From Acetobacter thailandicus (lineage in GTDB: Bacteria > Pseudomonadota > Alphaproteobacteria > Acetobacterales > Acetobacteraceae), in the NCBI RefSeq assembly GCF_011516655.1, contig NZ_WOSV01000003.1, positions 310,001 through 374,000 on the forward strand: 64,000 nt of DNA. Reading direction: 5' to 3'. The translations under genes and the position numbers were made by a program. This document shows positions 48,142 through 57,582 of the stretch, piece by piece. The notes under the pieces are model-generated. The model was not told where the DNA came from, did not search any database, and was given only the letters and a program-made list of their open reading frames with translations. Position 1 is the stretch's first letter; every line of letters begins with the position of its first letter.

Positions 48142-48408
48142 GTGCGCCTCAGTAAGCTTCCGCTTTATGAAACAGCAGTCATCGACCGTGTTACCCCTCT
48201 GACATCATCAGACACGATTGCCCGGCGCCTGAGTGAGCTGGGTTTTGTACCAGGTGAACCGGTCAGGGTCGTAGCTCTGGGCCCGCTGGGAGGAGACCCC
48301 ATGGCGGTAGAAATAGGCTTTACGCGCTTTGCACTGAGACATTCTGAGGCAGAACGCATCATATTACGCACACCTGCCCCGCTGCCTGACCAGAAGCATT
48401 CTGCATGA
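48142..48408 (+). CDS. feoA: Ferrous iron transport protein A
   Basis: SH3-like cytoplasmic helper of FeoB, 88 residues, starting at GTG. DTIARRLSELGFVPGEPVRV and DPMAVEIGFTRFALRHSEAE are characteristic FeoA blocks. It overlaps feoB by four bases (ATGA). Confidence 0.92.
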   Translation: MRLSKLPLYETAVIDRVTPLTSSDTIARRLSELGFVPGEPVRVVALGPLGGDPMAVEIGFTRFALRHSEAERIILRTPAPLPDQKHSA

Positions 48409-50243
48409 CCTCCGACAAGCCTTTACAGGTTGCTCTGGCTGGCAACCCGAACTGCGGAAAAACAGCTCTTTTTAACCAGCTGACTGGCAGCCGCCAGAAG
48501 GTGGCCAATTATGCGGGTGTTACCGTAGAACGAAAAATGGGGAAACTCGTCACCCCGGCTGGCCGCAAAGTTAAAATTCTTGACCTGCCTGGCACTTACA
48601 GCCTGTCTGCTGCCAGCCCTGATGAAATGGTCACCCGTGATGTCTGTCGCGGTGTTTACCGGGGTGAGCCTGCCCCTGACCTGCTGATCAGTGTTGTAGC
48701 AGCCACCAACCTGCGCCTGCATCTGCGTTTTATGCTTGAGCTCCGGCAACTCGGGCGCCCGATGATTGTCGTGCTCAACATGATTGACGCAGCAGGTAAA
48801 CAGGGCCTGCATATCGACCTGAAGCGACTGGAAAAAGAACTCGGACTACCAGTTGTCACTGCCGTCGGTATTAAACGTGGCGGTGCAGATAATGTGCTCA
48901 GAGCACTTGATTCCCCTCCGGTCGCTCCACCTCCTCCACTGCCAGATGACACAGATCTGCATGAGGAAATCAGACGCATTATGGCGCTCTGCGTCAGCGT
49001 TCATGAAGACCGCAAACAGCAGCTTGAAGAAAAACTCGACCGCTGGGTGCTGCACCCCGTCTGGGGCATGTGTATTTTATTCGTGCTGCTCTTTATCATG
49101 TTCCAGGCAGTTTTCTCCTGGGCCCAGCCGGTTATGGATCTGCTCGACAGCATCATGAAACAAGTGGCTGACCTGACACGTGCAGTGCTGCCTGCTGGCC
49201 AGATCAGTAACCTGCTGACAGATGGCATCATTGCCGGTGCCGGCACAGTCATCGTCTTTTTGCCGCAGATTCTTATTTTATTTTTATGGATTCTGGCCCT
49301 CGAGGAATCGGGGTATCTGCCCAGAGCAGCCTTCATGCTTGATAAAATAATGGCTGCAGCCGGGCTGAGTGGCCGCTCTTTCATTCCTCTTCTTTCCAGC
49401 TTTGCCTGTGCTGTACCCGGCATTATGGCTACCCGTACGATTCAGAGCCCGCGTGACCGGATGGTGACAATTCTGATCGCCCCGCTCATGACATGCTCTG
49501 CCCGGCTGCCTGTTTACACACTTCTTATCAGCGCTTTTGTTCCCTCACGGCATATTCTCAAAATCTTTAATCTCCAGGGGCTGGTGCTCTTTCTTTTATA
49601 TGGTGCCGGAATACTGAGCGCACTGCTTGTCTCGCGGCTTTTTAAACGTAGCGGCGCAAACGAACCACCTTTACTGATGGAACTGCCCAACTACCGACTG
49701 CCAGGTCTGCAAAGCCTTGCCATTGAGCTCTGGCAGCGCGCTCGTATATTCCTCTCACGCGTCGGCAGTATTATCGTCACACTCAGTGTCATCATGTGGG
49801 CACTTTCGAGCTTCCCTGCGCCACCGCCAGGGGGCACGCTGCCTGCTATTGATTATAGTCTGGCTGGTCGAATCGGCCATTTTCTGCTTCCTCTGTTTGC
49901 TCCTCTTGGCTTTAACTGGCAGATCTGTGTGGCCCTCATCCCGGGTCTGGCAGCACGTGAAGTCGCAATCAGTGCTCTTGCCACGGTTTATTCGGTCGGC
50001 TCGTCAGAAGCTGATGCTGCGGCTCAGCTTGCACCTTTACTCTCTTCTCAGTGGAGCGTTGCAACTGCTTTGTCTTTACTGGCATGGTATGTTTACGCCC
50101 CGCAGTGTTTTTCAACCCTGGCCGTTATTAAACGCGAAACCCGGTCATGGCGCATGGTCTGCATCACTGCGGGTTATCTCTTTGGCATGGCCTATGCGGC
50201 ATCTCTGCTCACCTATCACATAACCCGGTTCTTTAGTGGTTAA
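48405..50243 (+). CDS. feoB: Ferrous iron transporter FeoB
   Basis: Fe(II) permease with a cytoplasmic G domain. 612 residues, shorter than the E. coli protein (773). N-terminal G1 GNPNCGKTALFNQLTG, G3 DLPGTYSLSA and G4 LNMID, then a membrane part with two Gate motifs (FACAVPGIMATRTI and PLMTCSARLPVYTLLI). Cofactor-poor C-terminus continues into the small feoC-like gene 15 bp downstream. A Fur-like box before feoA suggests iron repression. Confidence 0.96.
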   Translation: MTSDKPLQVALAGNPNCGKTALFNQLTGSRQKVANYAGVTVERKMGKLVTPAGRKVKILDLPGTYSLSAASPDEMVTRDVCRGVYRGEPAPDLLISVVAATNLRLHLRFMLELRQLGRPMIVVLNMIDAAGKQGLHIDLKRLEKELGLPVVTAVGIKRGGADNVLRALDSPPVAPPPPLPDDTDLHEEIRRIMALCVSVHEDRKQQLEEKLDRWVLHPVWGMCILFVLLFIMFQAVFSWAQPVMDLLDSIMKQVADLTRAVLPAGQISNLLTDGIIAGAGTVIVFLPQILILFLWILALEESGYLPRAAFMLDKIMAAAGLSGRSFIPLLSSFACAVPGIMATRTIQSPRDRMVTILIAPLMTCSARLPVYTLLISAFVPSRHILKIFNLQGLVLFLLYGAGILSALLVSRLFKRSGANEPPLLMELPNYRLPGLQSLAIELWQRARIFLSRVGSIIVTLSVIMWALSSFPAPPPGGTLPAIDYSLAGRIGHFLLPLFAPLGFNWQICVALIPGLAAREVAISALATVYSVGSSEADAAAQLAPLLSSQWSVATALSLLAWYVYAPQCFSTLAVIKRETRSWRMVCITAGYLFGMAYAASLLTYHITRFFSG

Positions 50244-50258
50244 AGCAGGAAGCGAAAC

Positions 50259-50495
50259 ATGGTTCAGATTCTCATCGTCAGCATTCTTGTTCTATTCTGT
50301 GCCGGTTACTGGCTGCAAAGGCTGGCTCCCTCTTTAATGAAACCTTTCTGGCGGGGGCTGGCTCTTACTCTCAGCAGCCTGCACGTGCTGCCAGGCCTGC
50401 GCGGCAAAGCTGAGAAACTGGCCTCACCCGGCATTACCCGCACCGGATGTCGCGGCTGCAAAGGCTGCGATTCCAAAGGTGGAGGTTGCCATTAA
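50259..50495 (+). CDS. FeoC/FeoB-associated Cys-rich membrane protein
   Basis: 78 residues: one membrane helix (ILIVSILVLFCAGYWLQRL) and a C-terminal Cys cluster GCRGCKGCDSKGGGC. Small Cys-rich proteins of this shape (DUF6587 or FeoB-associated type) follow feoB in many Proteobacteria; the cysteines may hold a metal or Fe-S cluster. Not the winged-helix FeoC of enterics. Third gene of the feo operon. Confidence 0.78.
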   Translation: MVQILIVSILVLFCAGYWLQRLAPSLMKPFWRGLALTLSSLHVLPGLRGKAEKLASPGITRTGCRGCKGCDSKGGGCH

Positions 50496-50555
50496 CCTGT
50501 GTTTCTGAGCAAGGTGCTGCCTGAAACAGGCACTATCAGAACACAGGACCACCCC

Positions 50556-50906
50556 GTGACAGAAACAGACAACATTCCCCGCACACCTAAAGCGCTGACC
50601 GCCGCCGTCATTATTATGGGTGTACTTATCATTGTTGGTACTGTCACACTGGTGGGACTGATCATTCATCGCATCGGCCATCACAGCAACGCACAATCTG
50701 CTCTGCCTGCGCATGTACCATTACAGGACGCTGTCACAACCCAGACCGAACTCCCGCTAGGAACAACGCTGACTGGTATGACCCGTGTGCAGGACGACCT
50801 GCTGGCTTTGCAGGTAAATGAAAACGGTGAGCAGAAAATTCTTCTGTGGCAGGTCAGTACCCGCCGCCTACTGCCTGGCCTGACTATACCGGCAGCAAAA
50901 CACTAA
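50556..50906 (+). CDS. Small single-helix membrane protein (DUF6476-like)
   Basis: About 116 residues with one helix (LTAAVIIMGVLIIVGTVTLV) and a periplasmic beta-rich domain LPLGTTLTGMTRVQDDLLAL followed by ILLWQVSTRRLLPGL. This matches alphaproteobacterial DUF6476 proteins in layout, from memory. Starts are uncertain: GTG 50556 fits the domain, GTG 50499 would add 19 residues. It follows the feo genes by about 60 bp and may be cotranscribed. Confidence 0.6.
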   Translation: MTETDNIPRTPKALTAAVIIMGVLIIVGTVTLVGLIIHRIGHHSNAQSALPAHVPLQDAVTTQTELPLGTTLTGMTRVQDDLLALQVNENGEQKILLWQVSTRRLLPGLTIPAAKH

Positions 50907-50925
50907 AAACTAACCTGATTATTAA

Positions 50926-51354
50926 TCAGGTGACATCATCCTGAAACTGAGAAAAATACTGGTGATCTACCTCTCTCTGATGACGACGAAGCTGCTCAAA
51001 CTCTGAAACACCACGCCAGAAGGCAAAAGGCTGCTGCCGGCTCATCAGCACTTCGAGTGTTTCGCCACGTTTTTCTGCTATCTCTTCAAAAAGGGCATAT
51101 GCGTCCTCGATGACGTATCGCATGGACGCACCTCCATAATACACCAGAGGGTGATGCTCCAGCTGGCGGCAACGAAACAGGAAAAGCTCAAGCGCTTTTC
51201 CTGCCTCTTTTCTCAGCTCTGAAAGTTTATCAGCTTCAAAACTGATCCGGCCTGACAGCCCTATAAACTCACCAGACATCATAAATGTTTTCGTATTCAG
51301 CGTTACAACAGCCGGCACGCCTCTGACGATCATAATATCACGTATTACTTCCAC
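50926..51354 (-). CDS. HicB-like domain protein, solo
   Basis: 142 residues. MMSGEFIGLSGRISFEADKL followed by SELRKEAGKALELFLFRCRQ is the partial RNase H-like fold of HicB antitoxins. No DNA-binding helix is obvious at the C-terminus, which is instead rich in charged residues and aromatic pairs (FWRGVSEFEQLRRHQ). No hicA (double-stranded RNA-binding toxin) adjoins it. Start codon GTG 51354 or ATG 51333. A solitary relative or remnant of a toxin-antitoxin module is likely; function not shown. Confidence 0.6.
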   Translation of the reverse strand: MEVIRDIMIVRGVPAVVTLNTKTFMMSGEFIGLSGRISFEADKLSELRKEAGKALELFLFRCRQLEHHPLVYYGGASMRYVIEDAYALFEEIAEKRGETLEVLMSRQQPFAFWRGVSEFEQLRRHQREVDHQYFSQFQDDVT

Positions 51355-51610
51355 CTGACCTGAACCTTACACCAACGCCCTGCCGGTCTTGTCAGCTCAG
51401 AGCCTGACGAAAAGCTCTGTCTGGTCATTCGGCTCACTATGTCTTCGGGAATATCAGAATTTAAGATATTTTATGACAAAAAATTTAATTTTCTGATCAG
51501 TATTTTTCTCTCGCTGAAAAGCAGAAATTGATAAATCTCTTTTCCACTCGGCTGTTCCATTATTTTTTCAAACCCTTAGCGTTGCAGGCCGGTTAAGGAG
51601 CTCAGATAAC

Positions 51611-52786
51611 ATGACACAGTCTTTTTCTTATACAGGCCGACGACGCTTCCTGACACAGGCCCTGGCCGGAACGATGACTCTGGGGCTGCCGTCATACGTT
51701 TTTGCTCAGGCACCAGCTGACTTTAATGGTAACACGATTGACAGGCTATTTCTGAATGCCGTCAGCGAACACGAGATACCAGGTGCTGTGGCTGCAATTG
51801 GCAGCAAAGGGAAAACAATATGGCGGGGTGTCTTTGGCCACCAGGCTCTGATACCCCACCCCGAATCCATGACCTGGCATACGCTCTTTGATATGGCCTC
51901 TCTTACGAAGCCTCTTATCACGGCTCCCTCAGTCATGCAGCTGTATGAACAAGGCAAAATAAAACTCGACACGCCTGCCTGCCACTATCTGCCTGATTTT
52001 GCCGCTCAGGGAAAAGAGCATATTACGATACGCCATCTGCTGACACATTACTCAGGCCTGCAACCCGACCTTGACCTGGGGACACCATGGTCAGGCAAAG
52101 AAATTGCTGCACAGCTGGCCTGTAACGCCGTACCACAGAACAAAGCCGGCAAAAAATTCGTCTATAGCGATATTAATTATGTTGTTCTCGGACTGATTGT
52201 GGAGGTCCTCTCAGGGCTGCCGCCCGATATCTATGCCACACGTCATATTCTGCAGCCTCTTGGTCTTAAACGGTCATTCTTCAGGCCTGATCCTGCATTA
52301 TATGATGATATTGCTCCCACTCAGTTCGATGAAAACGGCACTATGCTGCGCGGAGTCGTTCACGATCCTACAGCAAGAAGAATGGGCGGTGTGGCAGGCC
52401 ATGCCGGCCTTTTCTCATGCGCTGATGACATCATCACATACGCAAAAGCACTTCTGGCACGCCGCGCTGGACAGCCGTCGCTTTTTCCGCTCTCACAGAA
52501 AACTGTTATCATGATGTCTACCCCGCAGCAGCCACATAAAAAAACAGATCTGCGCGGCCTGGGGTGGGATATTAACACCCATTATTCAACACCACGTGGC
52601 GCTGTTTTTCCGCTGACCTCATTTGGTCATACCGGTTTTACCGGCACATCGCTCTGGCTGGTGCCTGAGACGCAGACTTTTGTAATGATTTTAACGAACC
52701 GTGTGCATCCTGACGGAAAAGGCAAGATCATTCCGCTTCGCCATGATGTCGCGACGGAAGCTGCCATAGCACTCCGCCAGAATTAA
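51611..52786 (+). CDS. Exported beta-lactamase-fold serine hydrolase
   Basis: 391 residues. The N-terminus GRRRFLTQALAGTMTLGLP looks like a Tat signal peptide. SLTKPLI carries the SxxK nucleophile, YSDINYVVLG the YxN motif, and FGHTGFTGT the third KTG-like box (HTG). Related enzymes are esterases, D-Ala carboxypeptidase-like or penicillin-binding relatives; a lactamase activity should not be assumed. AAGGAG lies 11 bases before the ATG. The TonB receptor follows after about 140 bp, possibly separate. Confidence 0.85.
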   Translation: MTQSFSYTGRRRFLTQALAGTMTLGLPSYVFAQAPADFNGNTIDRLFLNAVSEHEIPGAVAAIGSKGKTIWRGVFGHQALIPHPESMTWHTLFDMASLTKPLITAPSVMQLYEQGKIKLDTPACHYLPDFAAQGKEHITIRHLLTHYSGLQPDLDLGTPWSGKEIAAQLACNAVPQNKAGKKFVYSDINYVVLGLIVEVLSGLPPDIYATRHILQPLGLKRSFFRPDPALYDDIAPTQFDENGTMLRGVVHDPTARRMGGVAGHAGLFSCADDIITYAKALLARRAGQPSLFPLSQKTVIMMSTPQQPHKKTDLRGLGWDINTHYSTPRGAVFPLTSFGHTGFTGTSLWLVPETQTFVMILTNRVHPDGKGKIIPLRHDVATEAAIALRQN

Positions 52787-52924
52787 GGCTTACTGGTTAT
52801 CCCGCTGATATTCAGAGGGATAATTTTATGACTGAGTATATTCCTTCATATATAGACAAATCACATAAGTTACGGCAGAAGAACGTTTATTCCGTGTTAT
52901 TCCTTCTGAAATCTGATTGTCCTG

Positions 52925-55138
52925 ATGAAATACTCTCTCTCCGCTCTGCTCCTTCTCTCAACCACTGTTATCGGCGAAGGTGCTACGGCTTTTGCACAAA
53001 CAAACCTGCAGACAACGACACATTCAGGAGCAGGGAAAGCGCAGCCAGCAGGAAAAAGAGAAGCCATTACTGTCACAGGGCATACAGCAGCAGGCGCTCT
53101 GGCAAACTATAACAAACCCGATGCAACACTCGGACCGCTAGGCACACGCCGCACACTTGATACGCCAATGTCGATTATGACAGTGCCTCACGATGTCATT
53201 GTTAATCAGCAGGCCCGCAATATTAACGACCTGATGTCTTATATGCCCTCAGTACAGCTTGAAATTCGCGGCGACCCAAATACCAGCCGCCCCCAGTCTC
53301 GCGGGTTTGAAGCTGATGTTGTTTCAAACACCCGCATGGACGGACTAAACATTGTATCGACCACCCCCTATGCGGCTGAGCAGTTTGATAACCTTCAGGT
53401 GCTTAATGGCCTGGCCGGTGCATTATATGGCACACAAAACCCCGCAGGTACCTTTGAATACAGTCTGAAACGCCCCACTGATAACCGCTTTAACCGCCTG
53501 ACTGTCGGTGTAGATTCGATCGGCACTGTTATGGAGCATGCAGACCTGTCAGGCCGGCTTGGCCGCAATAAATGGTTTGGCTATCGTATCAACCTGCTGC
53601 ACGGCAATGGCACAAGCTATGTTCAGGACAGCTGGGTACGCCGTAACCTTGTCAGTGCTGACTTTGACTTTCGCCTGGATAGTAAAACAACGATTGAAGT
53701 TGATGCCAGCCACTACACATATGATGAGCGCGGCACACCAGGCGGCTTTGCTTTTGGTGACACAATTGATCTGCCCAAAGCCCCTGATATGGGAAAAGCC
53801 GGCCTGGGTCAGAAATACGCCGGCTTCAACATGGAAACCAATACATTTCTGGCCAAAATCAAACATCGCTTTAACGACAACTGGAGCATGACACTGGGCG
53901 GCCTGTATCAGGATGCTATCCGCCAGGTTTTTGCTACGGCCAACACGCTGACCGATAACAGTGGCGATTATACACAAAGTATCGCAGCAGCGACCACGGC
54001 TAATGACTTCAGAGTAGGCAGTAACCTGGCTTATATTAACGGGCGGGTTTTTACCGGCCCGGTCAGACATGATCTGGTGATTGGTACCAACGGTTATATG
54101 ATGGGTAACTATAACCCCACAACCGGTGAAAAATTTACGCTTGGGAGCTCAAACCTCTATAATCCGCAAAAACTGCCTGGCCAGCAGCCCTACTATCACG
54201 GTCGCTACCGCTCGGCTTACGTTATGAACCAGTCGTTTATTGTGGGAGATACAATACGTCTGGACAAACACTGGTCAATTATGGGCACATTATCATGGAG
54301 CTGGATACGCACTGACAGCTGGAGCAACCCGCTGGCAGCTGCTTACAAACACTCTGTTTACAAACGCTCTGCTGCATTCAGCCCTATGACCAGTCTGATT
54401 TACAAACTAACCGATAATCAGACAGCCTACTTTACCTATGGCCGTTCGGTGCAGCCTGGCACAGTCGCCCCCGCGGGTGCAGCCAATGTGAACGAATATA
54501 CCAGCCCGCTGCGTAGTGAAGAATATGAAGTGGGCTACAAAATCATGTTCAGAAAACTCCAGATCAACGTCGCCGGCTTTCGTATGACCCGCCCGTTTGG
54601 CTATACTGATCCCACAACGCACATCTTTAACACCTATGGCAACCAGCGCAATTATGGTGTTGAAGCACAAATTGCCGGTTATATTCTGCCCAACCTCTCT
54701 GTTCTGGCCGGCATGACCTGGCTTGATGCTCAGATGGGTAACACTGGCAACGTCGCCACCAGCCATAAAGAAGTTGTTGGTGCTCCTCCTGTACAGGCTA
54801 ACGTTTTACTGGATTATCGCCTGCCTGCTTCAACGGGTGATATTGCTTCACGCCTGGCTTTCAATGCCTCGGTGCATTACACCGGCCGCCGCGCTGCAAA
54901 CCTGACCAACTCCACCTATGCGGCCTCATACGTTACACTTGACCTTGGCACACGCTTTGCCTTCAGAGCCGCACAACACCCGTGGATGGCCCGCTTTGGT
55001 GTCTCAAACGTGGCAAATGAACGTTACTGGGCATCTGTTTACCCGACCTCAATCAACGGAGCGAGTGCTACAGCCAATAACAGTGCCTATGCCGGCCTGC
55101 CGCGTACGTTTCATTTCACTCTTGAGGCTGACTTCTGA
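52925..55138 (+). CDS. TonB-dependent siderophore receptor
   Basis: Outer-membrane receptor of 737 residues. The signal peptide ends SFA-like at about residue 25 (TAFAQT), followed by a TonB-box region AITVTGH, a plug domain (RRTLDTPMSIMTVPHDVI, RGFEADVVSNTRMDGLNI, LYGTQNPAGTFEYSLKRP) and a 22-strand barrel ending in an aromatic strand FHFTLEADF. The plug pattern is of the ferrichrome/FhuA-FpvA type. The siderophore is unknown. It lies 0.8 kb from the NRPS operon, with lexA between them. Confidence 0.93.
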   Translation: MKYSLSALLLLSTTVIGEGATAFAQTNLQTTTHSGAGKAQPAGKREAITVTGHTAAGALANYNKPDATLGPLGTRRTLDTPMSIMTVPHDVIVNQQARNINDLMSYMPSVQLEIRGDPNTSRPQSRGFEADVVSNTRMDGLNIVSTTPYAAEQFDNLQVLNGLAGALYGTQNPAGTFEYSLKRPTDNRFNRLTVGVDSIGTVMEHADLSGRLGRNKWFGYRINLLHGNGTSYVQDSWVRRNLVSADFDFRLDSKTTIEVDASHYTYDERGTPGGFAFGDTIDLPKAPDMGKAGLGQKYAGFNMETNTFLAKIKHRFNDNWSMTLGGLYQDAIRQVFATANTLTDNSGDYTQSIAAATTANDFRVGSNLAYINGRVFTGPVRHDLVIGTNGYMMGNYNPTTGEKFTLGSSNLYNPQKLPGQQPYYHGRYRSAYVMNQSFIVGDTIRLDKHWSIMGTLSWSWIRTDSWSNPLAAAYKHSVYKRSAAFSPMTSLIYKLTDNQTAYFTYGRSVQPGTVAPAGAANVNEYTSPLRSEEYEVGYKIMFRKLQINVAGFRMTRPFGYTDPTTHIFNTYGNQRNYGVEAQIAGYILPNLSVLAGMTWLDAQMGNTGNVATSHKEVVGAPPVQANVLLDYRLPASTGDIASRLAFNASVHYTGRRAANLTNSTYAASYVTLDLGTRFAFRAAQHPWMARFGVSNVANERYWASVYPTSINGASATANNSAYAGLPRTFHFTLEADF

Positions 55139-55176
55139 ACCTTATGCAACCACGATCAAATCTTGACCTGAAAAAA

Positions 55177-55191
55177 GAACCTATATAGAAC
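55177..55191 (+). promoter_or_regulatory. LexA (SOS) box of lexA
   Basis: GAAC-CTATATA-GAAC, an exact match to the alphaproteobacterial LexA operator GAAC-N7-GAAC. It is 47 bp upstream of the lexA ATG and downstream of TTGACC (55163-55168), so it fits autorepression. Confidence 0.88.
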
Positions 55192-55237
55192 AAAAAATAT
55201 TATCCCTCTGAGATTCTGCCGAAAAGGTGCCTGAGTT

Positions 55238-55906
55238 ATGCTAACACGCAAACAATATGCCCTTTTGCAGTTTATTGACTCGTACCTCAAAAAAACCGGC
55301 TTTTCACCCTCATTTGATGAGATGAAAACCGCCATGGGGTTGCGTTCTAAATCAGGGATACATCGCCTTATTTCAGGTCTGGAAGAACGCGGTTTTCTGA
55401 AGCGACACCACCACCGTGCCCGTGCACTGGAAGTGCTGCAACGACCTGAAATGCTGGCTAACGAAGCCGAAGAGCCATTACCGCACAACGTTGTCAGAGG
55501 GAAATTTTCATCCCCTCAGGCGCCTTCCTGCAAAGTTCCCCTCTACGGGCGGATTGCCGCCGGCCTGCCTATTATGGCCATGCCGGAAACACTTTCTTAC
55601 ATCGACATCCCTTCTGACCTGACAGGTTCAGGTGAGTATTATGCGCTGGAAGTCGCCGGGGATTCCATGATTAATGACGGGATACTGGACGGCGATACCG
55701 TTGTGATAAGACGCACTGAACACGCAGAAAGTGGTCAGATTATCGTTGCTCTGATTGACGAGAATGAGGTCACACTCAAACGTCTGCGTCGTAAAGGCAA
55801 AACGATTGCACTTGAAGCGGCTAACCCCAGCTATGAAACGCGTATTATACCAGCGGAAAGACTGAGAATTCAGGGAACGCTGGCTGGTCTGATACGCCGG
55901 TACTGA
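55238..55906 (+). CDS. lexA: LexA repressor
   Basis: SOS-response repressor, 222 residues. A winged helix-turn-helix (TRKQYALLQFIDSYLKKTGF and SPSFDEMKTAMGLRSKSGIH) is followed by the S24 peptidase domain. Self-cleavage would occur between Ala108 and Gly109 in RIAAGLP; the catalytic dyad is Ser143 (AGDSM) and Lys181 (VTLKRLRR). An exact SOS box lies upstream, so it is autoregulated. Confidence 0.97.
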   Translation: MLTRKQYALLQFIDSYLKKTGFSPSFDEMKTAMGLRSKSGIHRLISGLEERGFLKRHHHRARALEVLQRPEMLANEAEEPLPHNVVRGKFSSPQAPSCKVPLYGRIAAGLPIMAMPETLSYIDIPSDLTGSGEYYALEVAGDSMINDGILDGDTVVIRRTEHAESGQIIVALIDENEVTLKRLRRKGKTIALEAANPSYETRIIPAERLRIQGTLAGLIRRY

Positions 55907-55945
55907 TACGGGTTACTGTACCGAAACAGGCTCTGCTGCCGGCCT

Positions 55946-56695
55946 TTAATCAGGCCGAACACGTGAAAACGCAAATGTTGCAGCAAAAGCCGCGACAATA
56001 TTGACTACAATTAAAATAAACACCGACATAAGCGGATCATAATAATACTGACCGCCCAGTGCACCCCGCATCCCATCAATACCATAGGATAACGGGTTAA
56101 GAGAGGTCAGTGTTACCACCAGCAGCTTTTGTCCCTCCAGAGGGAACACCGCCCCGGACAAATAAAATAAGGGGGTTGCAACAAAATTTACAATCTGCCC
56201 AAAACTCTGTGTGTCTTTAAGAATAGAGCCCAGAATACTGCCAATAAACGAAAAGAAAATCGCAATCAGCACCGCAAAGCCAAAGGCTATCAAAACACCT
56301 CCGGCAGGCACTTTATGTAAGCCGGCAACAGAGCAGACCACCCCAACCAGAACTGCCTGAATCAGCGCAACAGTTGTCACGCCCAGCGCACGCCCGAACA
56401 AAATACATGTGCGCGAAGCCGGAGCAACCATCGTCTCTTTAATAAAGCCAAACTGCCGGTCCCATAGCAGATCATTGCCAGCAAATACTGTATTAAACAA
56501 AATGCACGAACCCAGCACACCCGGTACCAGAAAGGCAAAATAATCCCCCCGGCCGGCCTGCTGGTAAATAGGAGAAAAACCAAGCCCCAGCGCTACCAGG
56601 AACAGGAATGGCTGAGCAAGAGCTGAAAAAACACGTCCAGGTGCGCGCAAATACGCCATTACCTGACGTCTCCACAGACAATAAATCAGATCCAT
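55946..56695 (-). CDS. ABC-2 type exporter permease of the NRPS operon
   Basis: 249 residues with six hydrophobic helices. RAPGRVFSALAQPFLFLVAL and LGSCILFNTVFAGNDLLWDR, then LFYLSGAVFPLEGQ and SLNPLSYGIDGMRGALGG, are the DrrB/NodJ-type ABC-2 blocks. The ATG at 56695 is preferred because GTGGAGAACAGCC lies directly before it; an ATG 21 bases upstream is possible. It is the last gene of the NRPS-glycosyltransferase-ABC run. Export of the product or self-protection is inferred. Confidence 0.88.
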   Translation of the reverse strand: MDLIYCLWRRQVMAYLRAPGRVFSALAQPFLFLVALGLGFSPIYQQAGRGDYFAFLVPGVLGSCILFNTVFAGNDLLWDRQFGFIKETMVAPASRTCILFGRALGVTTVALIQAVLVGVVCSVAGLHKVPAGGVLIAFGFAVLIAIFFSFIGSILGSILKDTQSFGQIVNFVATPLFYLSGAVFPLEGQKLLVVTLTSLNPLSYGIDGMRGALGGQYYYDPLMSVFILIVVNIVAAFAATFAFSRVRPD

Positions 56696-56757
56696 GGCTG
56701 TTCTCCACCACTGCATTGCAGTGCCGTAAATATATTCTGTAAAACTATACTGTTCAT

Positions 56758-57582
56758 TTAATTATCCGCTTCAGGCAAAGCATCTTCTATTTCTGTTTTG
56801 CCTGCAAAAAATACAGATTCGCGCTCTGATAACTGACCGGTCAGAGATAAAAATGCATCTTCAAGCGTCTGACCTTTTGCGTGACTGATCACATCAGAGA
56901 CAGAACCGGCTGCTATAATTTTACCCTGATTAATCACAGCCACTGTATCTGCAAAACGCTCTACCTCATCGAGGTAATGTGTTGTCAGAAAAACTGTCAG
57001 ATTTTGTGTTTTTTTAAGAAAATGAAGATGGTCCCACAATAATCTCCGACTTTGCGGATCAAGCCCCAGTGTCGGCTCATCAAGAAAAATAAGCACCGGC
57101 TGATGCAGCAAAGCACGAGCCAGTTCAACCCGTCGTTTAAGCCCGCCTGAAAGTTTTTCGACAATAACACGCTGATGGGACGTAATGTTAAACAGCTCAA
57201 GAACTTCAGCTATTCTTCTTTTACGCTCACTGCGCGGTATTTGATAAAAAGAGCAGTGCATCCATAAATTTTCATACACTGTGGCAGTCTGATCAAGCGT
57301 ACAATCCTGAAACACAACACCGAAGCGCCGTCTGACTTCATAAGCCTGACGTGCAACATCCATCCCGTCTATTTTAATCACCCCTTTATCAGGCGGCAAT
57401 AATGTTGTGAGCATTTTAATAGTCGTGGTTTTGCCTGCGCCATTTGGCCCAAGGAAAGCAAAAACCTCGCCAGCTTTCACACTAAAACTGATATCGTTAA
57501 CAGCACGCTTCTTGCCGTATTCTTTAACGACATTCTGCACACTGATCATGTCTGATGCCTGAAATGCCGCAGTCTCTTTCAT
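56758..57582 (-). CDS. ABC exporter ATP-binding protein (DrrA-like) of the NRPS operon
   Basis: 274 residues. Walker A LGPNGAGKTTTIKML, Q-loop VFQDCTLDQTATVYENL, signature LSGGLKRRVELARAL, Walker B LIFLDEPTLGLD and switch THYLDEVERF are all intact. The GLKRR signature and the DEPTLGLDPQSRR form match antibiotic/lipid exporters of the DrrA/CcmA group. It overlaps the glycosyltransferase gene by four bases (ATGA) and pairs with the ABC-2 permease 62 bp downstream. Confidence 0.92.
   Translation of the reverse strand: MKETAAFQASDMISVQNVVKEYGKKRAVNDISFSVKAGEVFAFLGPNGAGKTTTIKMLTTLLPPDKGVIKIDGMDVARQAYEVRRRFGVVFQDCTLDQTATVYENLWMHCSFYQIPRSERKRRIAEVLELFNITSHQRVIVEKLSGGLKRRVELARALLHQPVLIFLDEPTLGLDPQSRRLLWDHLHFLKKTQNLTVFLTTHYLDEVERFADTVAVINQGKIIAAGSVSDVISHAKGQTLEDAFLSLTGQLSERESVFFAGKTEIEDALPEADN

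Noticed and set aside
52828-53112. 94-codon frame overlapping the start of the TonB receptor
   Set aside because: A fair ribosome site precedes it, but its second half is an out-of-frame reading of the receptor and the product is low-complexity Arg/Ser-rich.
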